DNA of 64,000 nt from Gaiellasilicea sp963707575 (GCA_963707575.1 OY970171.1:1054001-1118000); one strand, 5' to 3'; numbered from the stretch's first letter, positions 8,260 through 16,408 are shown. Numbers and translations are program-made. The notes: generated by a model not told the origin, from the sequence alone.

Positions 8260-8429
8260 CTAGGAGGGTTTGGCGAAATACAGTCTGTGCCGCCGGGCCG
8301 CGCTGCTCGCCCCGATGCGGCGTCCTCAGTCGCACCGATAGCTTCGGCTATCGGCGCTCCCTGCGTCCTTGCCTCGAAACGACCAGCGCACCCCGACGAC
8401 GAGCGGCATTCCGCCAAACCCTCCTAGCT
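8258..8429. repeat. 172-bp element bounded by perfect 18-bp inverted repeats
   Basis: AGCTAGGAGGGTTTGGCG at 8258-8275 recurs as its exact reverse complement at 8412-8429. The interior has no open frame of note and contains a second hairpin with a TTCG tetraloop. The right arm supplies the final Ser codon and TAG stop of the flavoenzyme gene; the left arm begins inside the cyclase stop codon. It is either a MITE-like insertion or a very large bidirectional terminator. No other copy is visible in this window. Confidence 0.75.
8335..8354. terminator. UUCG-tetraloop hairpin inside the inverted-repeat element
   Basis: CCGATAGC-TTCG-GCTATCGG is a perfect 8-bp stem with the extra-stable C(UUCG)G loop. 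It lies between convergent genes and could stop transcription from either side, although no T-run follows. Confidence 0.55.
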
Positions 8430-9800
8430 CGGCGAGATGTTCTGGTTGATCCGGAAGAAGTTGTCCGGGTCGTACTTCCGCTTCAGCGCCTGCAGCCGGT
8501 CGTACTTCTCCGGCCCGTAGGATGCGCGGACCCGCTCGGCCCCCTCGTCGCCGAGGAAGTTCACGTAGACGCCCTGGTGCCAGGGCTCGAGCGCCGACCA
8601 GAAGTCGCGAGCCCATTCGCGCTCGGCCTCGAAGCCCTCGCTCGTCTCCGTGGAGACGCCGATGTTGTAGGTGAAGCCGGCCGAACGGCCGTTGAAGGCC
8701 GTCTCGTCGTCGCTCACCCGGCTCACCGCACCGCCCATCTGCCAGATCGGGAACGACGTCAGCGGCGACTCGATCTGCAGCGAGCGCTCGACGGTGACGT
8801 CGATGATCGCGTCGCTCAGCTCGGCGACGTCGCAGCTCTTGAAGTAGTACCAGCGGCCATGCGGGAAGCTCGGGTCCAGCATCGCCTGATGGACGAGGTA
8901 CGGCTTGGGCGCGCACACGTCCGCGACCGGCGAGCCGAACTCCCGCAGCGGGCGGATGAACCGCTCGCCCTCCTCCAGGTCGCCGACCCAGCACGGGATG
9001 ACCATCACGACCGGCTTCCCGTGCAGCTCCTGCGGCACGAACGGCAACGGCGGCGCCTTGCGGTGCACGACGATCGTCATCAGGTCGTCCGGCGCGTCCG
9101 CGACCCAGTCGCGGTAGAAGCGCAGCACCTCGCCCGACTGCTCCATCGGCCAGAAGATCGGCCCGGCCAGGATCTGCGGCCCGAGCGGGACGCAGCGGAA
9201 CTCGAACTCCGTGACGATCCCGAAGTTGCCGCCGCCGCCGCGGACGCCCCAGAAGAGGTCGGCGTTCTCGTCCGCGCTCGCCTTGACGAACTCTCCTTCG
9301 GCGGTGACGAGGTCGACCGAGACGAGCTGGTCGACCGACAGGCCGTGCTTGCGCATGATCCAGCCGATCCCACCCCCGAGCGTCAGCCCGGCCACGCCGG
9401 TGTGCGTGACGATGCCCGACGGCACTGCCAGCCCGAACGCCTGCGTCTCCCGGTCGAGCTCGCCGAGGAGGACGCCGGCCTGGACGCGCGCCGTGCGCTT
9501 CTCCGGGTCGACGCGGACGCCCTTCATCGGCGAGAGGTCGATCATCAGCGCGTCGTCTGCGACCGAGAGGCCCGGGAACGAATGCCCGCCGCTCCGCACC
9601 GCCACCGGCAGCCCACTCTCGTGGCCGAACTTGACCGCGGCGATCACGTCAGAGACGCCCGCGCAGCGGGCGATCACGGCCGGGTGCCTGTCGAACGACC
9701 CGTTCCAGATCTTGCGATGGACGTCGTAGGCCGGGTCCGCAGGGCCGACGATCTCCCCCCGGAAGGCAGCCTCGTCGATCTGTGTCTCGGCGACGATCAC
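8424..9800 (-). CDS. FAD-binding oxidoreductase of the berberine-bridge-enzyme (VAO/PCMH) type
   Basis: A 458-residue flavoenzyme. The FAD domain has VRSGGHSFPG with His73 as the likely 8-alpha-histidyl FAD attachment, SDLVTAEGE-type strands, and GVRGGGGNFGIVTEFEF. The C-terminus (VYVNFLGDEG ... YDRLQALKRKYDPDNFF) is the BBE motif. The position where bicovalent enzymes have a Cys reads PSGIVTHTGV, so FAD is probably held by one bond. Such enzymes oxidise sugars or alcohols with O2; substrate unknown. The last codon and stop lie in the inverted-repeat element. Confidence 0.85.
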   Translation of the reverse strand: MIVAETQIDEAAFRGEIVGPADPAYDVHRKIWNGSFDRHPAVIARCAGVSDVIAAVKFGHESGLPVAVRSGGHSFPGLSVADDALMIDLSPMKGVRVDPEKRTARVQAGVLLGELDRETQAFGLAVPSGIVTHTGVAGLTLGGGIGWIMRKHGLSVDQLVSVDLVTAEGEFVKASADENADLFWGVRGGGGNFGIVTEFEFRCVPLGPQILAGPIFWPMEQSGEVLRFYRDWVADAPDDLMTIVVHRKAPPLPFVPQELHGKPVVMVIPCWVGDLEEGERFIRPLREFGSPVADVCAPKPYLVHQAMLDPSFPHGRWYYFKSCDVAELSDAIIDVTVERSLQIESPLTSFPIWQMGGAVSRVSDDETAFNGRSAGFTYNIGVSTETSEGFEAEREWARDFWSALEPWHQGVYVNFLGDEGAERVRASYGPEKYDRLQALKRKYDPDNFFRINQNISPS

Positions 9801-9842
9801 GGCCCGGTCAGTTTGGCATCCGGGCCGAGGCGGGGCAACCCC

Positions 9843-9874
9843 GCGGGTGAGGGGAGCCCACGCCCCTCACCCGC
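9843..9874. terminator. hairpin terminator after the secreted-protein gene
   Basis: A perfect 12-bp stem (GCGGGTGAGGGG / CCCCTCACCCGC) with an 8-nt loop sits just downstream of the minus-strand gene ending at 9892 and upstream of the flavoenzyme start at 9800. Confidence 0.7.
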
Positions 9875-9891
9875 TGGCAGTCGCCTCGTGC

Positions 9892-10317
9892 TCAGGCCTT
9901 CTTGGCCTTCACGGTGGCGGTGCCCTTGCACCGGCCCACGAACGAGAGCTTGCCGCTGAACGACTTCGTCGCGGCCGCGAAGGTGCCGCTCGCCTTGAAG
10001 TACTCGCCGGTGCCGCCGAGCGGGTCGATGTAGGTGCCGCTGACCTTGTTCCCCTTGAGCGTGCCCTTGAAGACGTACTTCATCGGGGAGCCCGGCTGGG
10101 TGTAGGTGCCCATCGGCGAGAGACACATGACCGGGAGCTTCGGCGCGGTGATCGTGACCTTGGTCCCGGTGACCTTGATCGTCGCCGGAGCCTTGGCGAT
10201 CTTCGCTCCGGCCTGGTAGAGGTCGCCCTTGTACGTTCCGGGCGCAACCGCCGCCACCGCCACCGCCGTCAGCGTGAGCGCGACGAGCGCGCCCACGGCC
10301 GCAGAACGACGTTTCAT
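9892..10317 (-). CDS. small secreted protein of unknown function
   Basis: The ATG at 10317 is preceded by AAGGGG and opens a signal peptide (KRRSAAVGALVALTLTAVAV). The 141-residue product is rich in Thr/Lys/Gly with alternating polar and hydrophobic residues, so the mature form is probably an all-beta domain, and it ends in a Lys-rich tail (TATVKAKKA). The pattern GTYKGDLYQ ... VSGTYIDPLGGTGEYFKASGTF resembles small periplasmic beta-barrel repeats, but I do not recognise a named family. A longer frame upstream continues into the korB region and is not coding. Confidence 0.7.
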   Translation of the reverse strand: MKRRSAAVGALVALTLTAVAVAAVAPGTYKGDLYQAGAKIAKAPATIKVTGTKVTITAPKLPVMCLSPMGTYTQPGSPMKYVFKGTLKGNKVSGTYIDPLGGTGEYFKASGTFAAATKSFSGKLSFVGRCKGTATVKAKKA

Positions 10318-10418
10318 CAGAATGACCCCTTCAGATTGTGTGCATACCTTGAAGAAGCTGCCCGCATCGCGACCGTAACAGGGCCCGACCCCGTTTACGA
10401 GTCCAGTTTTCGAGCCCG

Positions 10419-11435
10419 CTAGGCGATCGACCAGGTGTCGCCGCTGCCGAGCAGCGACGTGAGCTCGCCCTCGCCTGCCGCTTTCGCGGTCGCGATCTGG
10501 TCGGCCATCAGCTCGTCGTAGACCGGGCGCTCGACCGAGCGGAAGACGCCCATCGGGGTCGCGCCGATCACCTGCTGCGTCATGCGGGAGAGCGCGAAGG
10601 CGTGCGCCGGCTCGGCCGTGTGGGCGTCGTGCACCAACAGACCGGGCTCCGACGCCGCCACGACCTCGGGTGAGCCGTCCGGCCGCAGGCGGATGCCCTT
10701 GTCCCCCCATACGATCGGCTCGCCGTGCCGCAGGTAGAGCCGGTTCTCCTTCTGCTCGCGCACGAAGTCGAACGCGTTGTCGTTGTAGATGTTGCAGTTC
10801 TGGTAGATCTCGACGAAGGCGCTCCCCTTGTGATGAGCGGCCTCGCGGAGCACCTCGGTCAGCTCCTTCTTGTCGGTGTCGATCGCGCGGGCAACGAAGG
10901 TCGCCTCGGCTCCGATCGCGAGCGAGAGCGGGTTGAAGGGGTGGTCGAGCGAGCCCATCGGCGTCGACTTCGTCACCTTGCCGAGCTCGGAGGTGGGCGA
11001 GTACTGGCCCTTCGTGAGCCCGTAGATGCGGTTGTTGAACATCAGGATCTTCAGGTTCACGTTGCGGCGCAACGCGTGGATCAGGTGGTTGCCGCCGATC
11101 GACATCGAGTCGCCGTCGCCGGTGACGACCCACACCGACAGGTCCGGGCGGGACACGGAGAGGCCGGTCGCGATCGCCGGCGCGCGGCCGTGGATCGAGT
11201 GCATCCCGTAGGTCTCCATGTAGTACGGGAAGCGCGCGGCGCAGCCGATCCCGGAGACGAAGACGATGTTCTCGCGCTTCAGGCCCAGCTCGGGCATGAA
11301 CGACTGGACGGCGGCGAGGATGGCGTAGTCGCCGCAGCCCGGGCACCAGCGCACCTCCTGGTCGGACTTGAAGTCCTTCGCCTTCAGCTCGATGGCGCTG
11401 CCGTTGCCGTTCCCATTTCCGTCCCCCGGTGTCAT
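10419..11435 (-). CDS. korB: 2-oxoacid:ferredoxin oxidoreductase subunit beta (TPP-binding)
   Basis: The 338-residue beta subunit holds thiamine diphosphate and part of the Fe-S cluster. RWCPGCGDYAIL at 30-40 supplies cluster Cys residues, and WVVTGDGDSMSIGGNHL ... ILMFNNRIYGLTKGQ is the GDG...NN TPP motif. With the alpha subunit it forms KorAB, which oxidises 2-oxoglutarate (or pyruvate) to the acyl-CoA and reduces ferredoxin. The Gly/Asn-rich N-terminus is typical of actinobacterial KorB. It starts with ATGA overlapping the stop of the 82-residue gene upstream, so all three genes are coupled. Confidence 0.92.
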   Translation of the reverse strand: MTPGDGNGNGNGSAIELKAKDFKSDQEVRWCPGCGDYAILAAVQSFMPELGLKRENIVFVSGIGCAARFPYYMETYGMHSIHGRAPAIATGLSVSRPDLSVWVVTGDGDSMSIGGNHLIHALRRNVNLKILMFNNRIYGLTKGQYSPTSELGKVTKSTPMGSLDHPFNPLSLAIGAEATFVARAIDTDKKELTEVLREAAHHKGSAFVEIYQNCNIYNDNAFDFVREQKENRLYLRHGEPIVWGDKGIRLRPDGSPEVVAASEPGLLVHDAHTAEPAHAFALSRMTQQVIGATPMGVFRSVERPVYDELMADQIATAKAAGEGELTSLLGSGDTWSIA

Positions 11436-11680
11436 CGACTCCGCCTCTCGTTGCCGCGCTTGAAGTTGCCGGTCGCCTTCGCCATCAGGAGCTGCTGGCC
11501 GTGCTCGTCCTCGGTCGGCGCGAGCTCCAGGAACCGCTCGGCGATCTTCCCGGCGAGCGTCGTCGCGTGCCGGCCCTTCCAGAGGATCTCGACCGTCCCG
11601 TCCCGGCGCGCCCGGTAGGAGAACGGCCGCTCCTTCAGGAGGAGCCCCCGCTGGTCGGGCGTCTTCTTCTTCGGCCTCAC
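11432..11680 (-). CDS. small conserved-looking protein between korA and korB
   Basis: An 82-residue basic protein with 4-nt overlaps on both sides, so it is translated with korA and korB. The core reads RPFSYRARRDGTVEILWKGR ... TTLAGKIAERFLEL, an alpha/beta fold with no Cys, so it is not a ferredoxin or delta subunit. Its place suggests a role in assembly or regulation of the oxidoreductase; that is inference. I do not recognise a named family. Confidence 0.75.
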   Translation of the reverse strand: MRPKKKTPDQRGLLLKERPFSYRARRDGTVEILWKGRHATTLAGKIAERFLELAPTEDEHGQQLLMAKATGNFKRGNERRSR

Positions 11681-13518
11681 GGCTCCACCAGCGCCGTGAT
11701 CGCCTCCGCCAGCTCGCTCGCCTTGAAGGGCAGGCCGCGGACGCGGTTGTAGCCGACGGCGTCGACGAGGAACTCGGCGCGCACGAGCTGCAGCAGCTGG
11801 CCCAGGTTCATCTCCGGGATCAGCACGCGCTCGTACCGGCCCAGCACCTCGCCGGTGTTGCGCGGGAACGGGTTCAGGTGGTGCAGGTGCGCCTGCGCGA
11901 CCTTGCCGCCCGCGCGGCGCACGCGCTTCACCGCCGCGCCGATCGGGCCGTACGTCGAGCCCCAGCCGAGCACGAGCGTGCGCGCGGCGCCGTCAGGATC
12001 GTCGACCTCGAGCAGCGGGATGTCGTTCGCGATCGCAGCCACCTTGGCGGCCCGCAGGCGGGTCATCAGGTCGTGGTTGTCCGGGTCGTACGAGATCGAG
12101 CCGGTCACGTCGGCCTTCTCGAGCCCGCCGATCCGGTGCTCGAGCCCCGGTGTGCCGGGGATCGCCCACGGGCGCGCAAGCGTGTCGGGATCGCGGCCAT
12201 AGGGGCGGAACGGCTCCTCTCCCGCGACCGCGAACTCGGTCGAGATGTCCGGCAGGGAGCCCACGTCCGGGATCAGCCACGGCTCGGAGCCGTTGGCCAG
12301 GTACGCGTCGCTGAGCAGGTAGACGGGCGTGCGGTACTTGAGCGCGATCCTTGCTGCCTCGATCGCCGCGTGGAAGCACTGCGAGGGCGTCGAGGCGGCC
12401 ACCACCGGCACGGGGCTCTCGCCGTTCCGCCCGTGCAGCACCATCAGCAGGTCGGCCTGCTCGGGCTTCGTCGGCATCCCGGTCGACGGTCCGGCGCGCT
12501 GGATGTCGCAGATCACGAGCGGCAGCTCGAGCGTGATCGCGAGCCCGATCGTCTCCGCCTTCAGCACGACGCCAGGACCGGCCGAGGTCGTGACGCCCAG
12601 CGAGCCGCCGAACGAGGCGCCGAGAGCCGCACCCACCGCCGCGATCTCGTCCTCGGCCTGGAAGGTGCGCACGCCGAAGGCCTTGTGCCGGGCGAGCTCC
12701 TCCAGGATCGACGACGCGGGCGTGATCGGGTAGGCGCCGAGGAAGAGGTCGAGCCCGGAGAGCTTCGAGGCGGCGATCAGCCCGTACGAGAGCGCCGTGT
12801 TCCCGGTGATCTGGCGATAGACGCCCGGCTGCAGCTTCGCCGGGGCCACCTCGTAGGAGACGGCGAAGTCCTCGGAGGTCTCGCCGTAGGCGTACCCGGC
12901 CTTGAACGCCGTCGCGTTCGCCTGCGCGATCTCCGGACGCTTGCCGAACTTCTTCTCGATGAATCCGAGCGTCCCCTCGGTGGGACGGTTGTAGAGCCAG
13001 CTCATCAGCCCGAGCGCGAAGAAGTTCTTCGAGCGCTCGGCCTCGCGCGAGGTGATCCCCTCGATCCCCTTCAGCGCCTCCACCGTCATCGAGGTGAGGC
13101 CGACCTCGTGCACGTGGAAGCCGGCGAGCGAGCCGTCCTCGAGCGGGCTCGCCTCGTAGCCGGCCTTCTGCAGGTTGCGCTCCTTGAAGGTGTCGGTGTC
13201 GACGATCAGCGTGCCGCCCTTGGGCAGGTCGCGCAGGTTCGTCTTCAGCGCCGCCGGGTTCATCGCCACGAGCACGTTCGGCGCATCGCCCGGGGTGAGG
13301 ATGTCGTGGTCGGCGAAGTGGAGCTGGAAGCCGGAGACACCGGGCAGCGAGCCGGCCGGCGCGCGGATCTCGGCGGGGAAGTCGGGCAACGTCGAGAGGT
13401 CGTTGCCGAAGATCGCCGTTTCGCTCGTGAAGCGGTCGCCGGTGAGCTGCATCCCGTCGCCCGAGTCACCCGCGAACCGGATGATCACCTGGTCGAGCCG
13501 CTCGACCGCTTTTGCCAT
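11677..13518 (-). CDS. korA: 2-oxoacid:ferredoxin oxidoreductase subunit alpha (gamma-alpha fusion)
   Basis: A 613-residue fused gamma-alpha subunit, the arrangement found in KorA of mycobacteria. Residues 1-190 are the gamma domain (IIRFAGDSGDGMQLTGDRF, SGFQLHFADHDILTPGD). From about 220 the pyrimidine-binding alpha domain follows (LGAYPITPASSILEEL, TTSAGPGVVLKAETIGLA, QRAGPSTGMPTKPEQ). The C-terminal domain has LVLGWGSTYGPI and PEMNLGQLLQLVR. The ATG at 13518 is preferred over an earlier start at 13602 because homologous sequence begins there; TATACC 6 nt upstream suggests a leaderless mRNA. Confidence 0.92.
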   Translation of the reverse strand: MAKAVERLDQVIIRFAGDSGDGMQLTGDRFTSETAIFGNDLSTLPDFPAEIRAPAGSLPGVSGFQLHFADHDILTPGDAPNVLVAMNPAALKTNLRDLPKGGTLIVDTDTFKERNLQKAGYEASPLEDGSLAGFHVHEVGLTSMTVEALKGIEGITSREAERSKNFFALGLMSWLYNRPTEGTLGFIEKKFGKRPEIAQANATAFKAGYAYGETSEDFAVSYEVAPAKLQPGVYRQITGNTALSYGLIAASKLSGLDLFLGAYPITPASSILEELARHKAFGVRTFQAEDEIAAVGAALGASFGGSLGVTTSAGPGVVLKAETIGLAITLELPLVICDIQRAGPSTGMPTKPEQADLLMVLHGRNGESPVPVVAASTPSQCFHAAIEAARIALKYRTPVYLLSDAYLANGSEPWLIPDVGSLPDISTEFAVAGEEPFRPYGRDPDTLARPWAIPGTPGLEHRIGGLEKADVTGSISYDPDNHDLMTRLRAAKVAAIANDIPLLEVDDPDGAARTLVLGWGSTYGPIGAAVKRVRRAGGKVAQAHLHHLNPFPRNTGEVLGRYERVLIPEMNLGQLLQLVRAEFLVDAVGYNRVRGLPFKASELAEAITALVEP

Positions 13519-13524
13519 GCCGTA

Positions 13525-13530
13525 GGTATA
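13525..13530 (-). promoter_or_regulatory. -10 box of leaderless korA
   Basis: TATACC on the minus strand ends 6 nt before the korA ATG, which has no Shine-Dalgarno sequence. A weak -35 candidate (TTCAAG) lies about 18 nt further upstream. Confidence 0.45.
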
Positions 13531-13622
13531 GCGCACGCCCCCGTCACGCTTGAAACGAGCGTTGACGAGGGGGAAATCCCTACGGTGAAGAGGAGTGGAC
13601 AAGCGACGCTAGGAGGACCTGC

Positions 13623-13787
13623 GTGCAGCCAGAGCTTCACTCCGACTTCACGAGCGAGCGCCTGCGGGACGACCACGGAGCCCGGCCGGACGATCCCACC
13701 GCCGAGGAGCTGATCGTGGTCGACGACGACGCCGCCCTCCTCCCGCCCGCCGTTCCGCCGGGTGATGAAGAGGAGCTGGCGGTCTAG
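13623..13787 (+). CDS. 54-residue acidic protein (short gene)
   Basis: GTG at 13623 has a textbook Shine-Dalgarno (AGGAGGA, 13611-13617) 6 nt upstream. The product is 54 residues with about 18 Asp/Glu (runs such as VVDDDAALL and GDEEEL), no Cys and no signal. Third-position GC is high as in the neighbours. It is divergent from korA and converges on the next gene, with which it shares a CTAG as stop codons. Function unknown; it is too short for most gene finders. Confidence 0.6.
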   Translation: MQPELHSDFTSERLRDDHGARPDDPTAEELIVVDDDAALLPPAVPPGDEEELAV

Positions 13788-14017
13788 TCGCCCGCGCGGC
13801 GCCGCGAGACGGTGAGGCCCCAGGCCTTGCCGCTCTCGAACAGCGCGTCGGGGTCGACCTCGTCGCGCCAGCCGAGGAAGTGCTTGTCGGGCTCCTTCGC
13901 GGTGGAGCCGAAGACGGCGAGCCGCTCCTCGGGCGCGTCCTCGACGCCCCGGTCGAGCTCGTCGAGCCGTCGCTCGGCCTCCTCGGCGGCTGGCCCCTCC
14001 GCGTATCCCTTCGGCAT
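13784..14017 (-). CDS. small hypothetical protein coupled to marR
   Basis: A 77-residue charged protein. Residues 8-30 are a Glu/Ala/Arg-rich helix, followed by AVFGSTAKEPDKHFLGWRDEV and a basic end (VSRRRAGD). Its ATG overlaps the TGA of the MarR gene (TGATG), so it is the second gene of a marR operon. No family recognised. Confidence 0.65.
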   Translation of the reverse strand: MPKGYAEGPAAEEAERRLDELDRGVEDAPEERLAVFGSTAKEPDKHFLGWRDEVDPDALFESGKAWGLTVSRRRAGD

Positions 14018-14538
14018 CAGCTGATCTTGGCAGGTGCCTGCGTGGCCTGCTCGGCCCGCACGACCATCCGGCGCAGCAGCTTGTTCAGCTGCTTCCGCTC
14101 CGCCTCGTTCAGCGCGGAGGCCACGAATTGCTCCTTCGCCGCCTGGGCGCCGACCGTGCGCTCCCAGAGCTCGCGCCCCTTCGGCGTCAGCTGGACGATC
14201 ACGCCGCGGCGATCGTCCGGGTCGGGCAGGCGCTTCACGAGGCCGGCCTCCTCGAGCCCGTCGAGCCGGTTCGTCATCGCGCCGGTGGTGAGCTCGGCGC
14301 GCTTCGCCAGGTAGCCGGGCGAGCTCTGGAACGGCTCGCCGGAGTTCCAGAGCGCGCTGAGGACGCCCCACTCGCCGATGTTGAGGTCGAACTCCACGAG
14401 CGTCTCCTCGAGCATCCGCTTCATCCGCTTGTGCAGGAACTGGATCCGCTCGACGATGCCCTCCACCTCGAGATCCACCGGCAGGTCCGCCACCCAGCTG
14501 GCCATCCACGCATCGATCGCGTCGCGGTCTTCGGTCAT
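14017..14538 (-). CDS. MarR-family transcriptional regulator
   Basis: A 173-residue winged-helix repressor. The DNA-binding part has NIGEWGVLSALWNSG, SPGYLAKRAELTTGAMTNRL (recognition helix) and the wing LPDPDDRRGVIVQLT, with DxR(R)G as in MarR; dimerisation helices lie at both ends. The long N-terminus (MTEDRDAIDAWMASW...) matches a subgroup seen in Actinobacteria. It is divergent from a 64-residue protein gene, and the palindrome GCTTGACGTCAAGC lies between them, so it probably represses both transcripts. Confidence 0.88.
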   Translation of the reverse strand: MTEDRDAIDAWMASWVADLPVDLEVEGIVERIQFLHKRMKRMLEETLVEFDLNIGEWGVLSALWNSGEPFQSSPGYLAKRAELTTGAMTNRLDGLEEAGLVKRLPDPDDRRGVIVQLTPKGRELWERTVGAQAAKEQFVASALNEAERKQLNKLLRRMVVRAEQATQAPAKIS

Positions 14539-14561
14539 GTGCGCATTCTCGACATTAATTA

Positions 14562-14575
14562 GCTTGACGTCAAGC
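14562..14575. promoter_or_regulatory. probable MarR operator
   Basis: GCTTGACGTCAAGC is a perfect 14-bp palindrome 23 bp upstream of the marR start. The half-site CTTGACGT recurs at 14621-14628, just before the start of the divergent small gene. The spacing fits binding of a dimeric winged-helix repressor controlling both directions. Confidence 0.65.
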
Positions 14576-14641
14576 GATCAAGTCGCTATGCTCACCGCAT
14601 ACTAAATGAACGTAGAGATACTTGACGTGGAGGTGAGCAGC

Positions 14642-14836
14642 ATGTACGGACTCGACCACCGAGCGATGCGAATGCTGGCGAACGAGCGGATGACCCTCCT
14701 CCAGCGCGAGATGACGCGCGCCCAGCGGGTGCCGCGCCGCGGTGCCCGGGAGCGGCTGGGGCTCTGGCTCGTGAGCTTCGGCTTCCGTGTCGCCGGCCAG
14801 TGCTCGCCGCCTCCCCGGCAGGTGCCGTCGGCCTAG
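14642..14836 (+). CDS. small basic protein divergent from marR
   Basis: ATG at 14642 has GGAGGT 7 nt upstream, better than an in-frame ATG at 14606. The 64-residue product starts MYGLDHRAMRMLANERM, has an Arg-rich middle and a short hydrophobic stretch (LGLWLVSFGFRVAG), then a Pro-rich end. Similar short proteins occur in many Actinobacteria, but I know of no function. The palindrome upstream suggests control by the MarR protein. Confidence 0.6.
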   Translation: MYGLDHRAMRMLANERMTLLQREMTRAQRVPRRGARERLGLWLVSFGFRVAGQCSPPPRQVPSA

Positions 14837-14842
14837 GTTCTC

Positions 14843-14869
14843 GGATCGCCGTCGGCGTGACGGCGATCC
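14843..14869. terminator. bidirectional hairpin terminator
   Basis: A perfect 11-bp stem (GGATCGCCGTC / GACGGCGATCC) with a 5-nt loop lies between the convergent genes ending at 14836 and 14870. Confidence 0.78.
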
Positions 14870-16408
14870 TCAGCGGCCCGCGGCGAGCGCCGCCTCGAGC
14901 TTCTCCACCACCTTGTCGATCGTGAAGCTCGCCGCCTCCTGGCGGGGTGGGAACTCTTCGAAGGTCGCGAGGAACTGCGTGACGATGAAGGTCGCGGCCA
15001 GCACGATGTAGACGTTGTCGATGATCCAGTCGTAGTAGCTGTTCGAGGTCACGTCCGCGCGCTCGAACGGGTCGGTACGCAGGTTGAAGAGCTTCGGAAC
15101 TCGCAGCGAGACGAACGGCTCAGCCCAGATCCGCAGCGTCCCCTGCGCCCGCTGCTCCATGAAGATGACCTTCCAGTTGTCGAAGCGGATCCCGAGGACG
15201 TCTCCGTCGTCCGAGAAGTAGATGAACCCCTGCCGAGGGGACTTGTCGGTCTCTCCGGTCAGGTACGGAAGCAGGTTGTAGCCGTCGATGTGCACCTTGA
15301 AGGTCGTGTCGCCGACCTCGTGCCCGACCTTCAGCTTCTCGACGATGTCGGGGTCGCCGGCGGCGGCGAGGAACGTCGGCAGCCAGTCGTGGTGCTGGAC
15401 GATCTCGTTCGAGACAGTCCCCGCGGCGATCTTGCCCGGCCAGCGGATCAGCTCCGGGATGCGGAAGGCACCTTCCCAGTTCGTGTTCTTCTCGCTGCGA
15501 AACGGGGTCATGCCGCCGTCGGGCCAGCTGTTCATGTGCGGCCCGTTGTCGGTCGAGTAGACGACGATCGTATTCTCGGCGATCCCCAGCTCGTCGAGCT
15601 TGTCGAGGAGCGCGCCGACCACCTTGTCATGGTCGATCATCGTGTCGTGGTAGGGCGACTGCCAGCGACCGGCCTGCCCGACGCTCTCCGGCTTCGGGTG
15701 CGTGCGAAGGTGCATGTGCGTGGTGTTGATCCAGGCGAAGAACGGCGTTCCCGCGGCCGCCTGGCGGTCGATGAAGTCGAGACCGTGTTCGAGCACCTCG
15801 TCGTCGATCGTCTCCATCCGCTTCTTCGTCAGAGGACCCGTGTCCTCGATCCTCTGCCTGCCGACCCGCCCGTAGCGGGCGTCGTCGGTCGCGTCGTCCT
15901 CTTCAGCGGCCCACGAGTGGATGACACCGCGGGGCCGGAACCGCTCGTTGAAACGCGGGAAGTCCTCGGCCGGCGGCCAGTTCGGGAGCTCGGGCTCCTC
16001 CTCGGCGTTCAGGTGGTAGAGGTTGCCGAAGAACTCGTCGAAGCCGTGCGCCGTCGGCAGGTACTTGTTCAGGTCGCCGAGATGGTTCTTGCCGAACTGC
16101 CCCGTCGCGTAGCCGAGCGGCTTCAGCAGCTCCGCGATCGTCACGTCCTCTGCCTGGAGACCGATGTCCATGCCGGGGACGCCCACCTTGCTCAGGCCGG
16201 TGCGGTAGACGCTCTGGCCCGTGATGAACGAGGAGCGGCCGGCGGTGCAGCTCTGCTCGCCGTACGAGTCGGTGAAGCGCATGCCCTCGTCCGCGATCCG
16301 GTCGATGTTCGGCGTCCGATAGCCCATCAGGCCGTCGCTGTAGCAGCTCAGGTTGGTGATCCCGATGTCGTCGCCCCAGATCACGAGGATGTTCGGCTTG
16401 TCTGCCAT
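14870..16408 (-). CDS. type I sulfatase (arylsulfatase family)
   Basis: A 512-residue sulfatase. The N-terminus binds Ca2+ (ILVIWGDDIG, two Asp). The maturation motif is SCTAGRSSFITGQ: the Cys to be converted to formylglycine, but with Ala where the CxPxR consensus has Pro. FGKNHLGDLN and STDNGPHMN supply further active-site residues (Lys, His, Asp, Asn). There is no signal peptide, so it acts in the cytosol or is exported another way. The C-terminal 70 residues hold a hydrophobic helix (IDNVYIVLAATFIVTQFL). Its ATG overlaps the stop of the gene for its activating enzyme (TGATG). Confidence 0.88.
   Translation of the reverse strand: MADKPNILVIWGDDIGITNLSCYSDGLMGYRTPNIDRIADEGMRFTDSYGEQSCTAGRSSFITGQSVYRTGLSKVGVPGMDIGLQAEDVTIAELLKPLGYATGQFGKNHLGDLNKYLPTAHGFDEFFGNLYHLNAEEEPELPNWPPAEDFPRFNERFRPRGVIHSWAAEEDDATDDARYGRVGRQRIEDTGPLTKKRMETIDDEVLEHGLDFIDRQAAAGTPFFAWINTTHMHLRTHPKPESVGQAGRWQSPYHDTMIDHDKVVGALLDKLDELGIAENTIVVYSTDNGPHMNSWPDGGMTPFRSEKNTNWEGAFRIPELIRWPGKIAAGTVSNEIVQHHDWLPTFLAAAGDPDIVEKLKVGHEVGDTTFKVHIDGYNLLPYLTGETDKSPRQGFIYFSDDGDVLGIRFDNWKVIFMEQRAQGTLRIWAEPFVSLRVPKLFNLRTDPFERADVTSNSYYDWIIDNVYIVLAATFIVTQFLATFEEFPPRQEAASFTIDKVVEKLEAALAAGR

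Noticed and set aside
8424..9800. Bicovalently bound FAD in the BBE-type enzyme
   Set aside because: The position expected for the second attachment Cys is Thr, so only the His link is supported.
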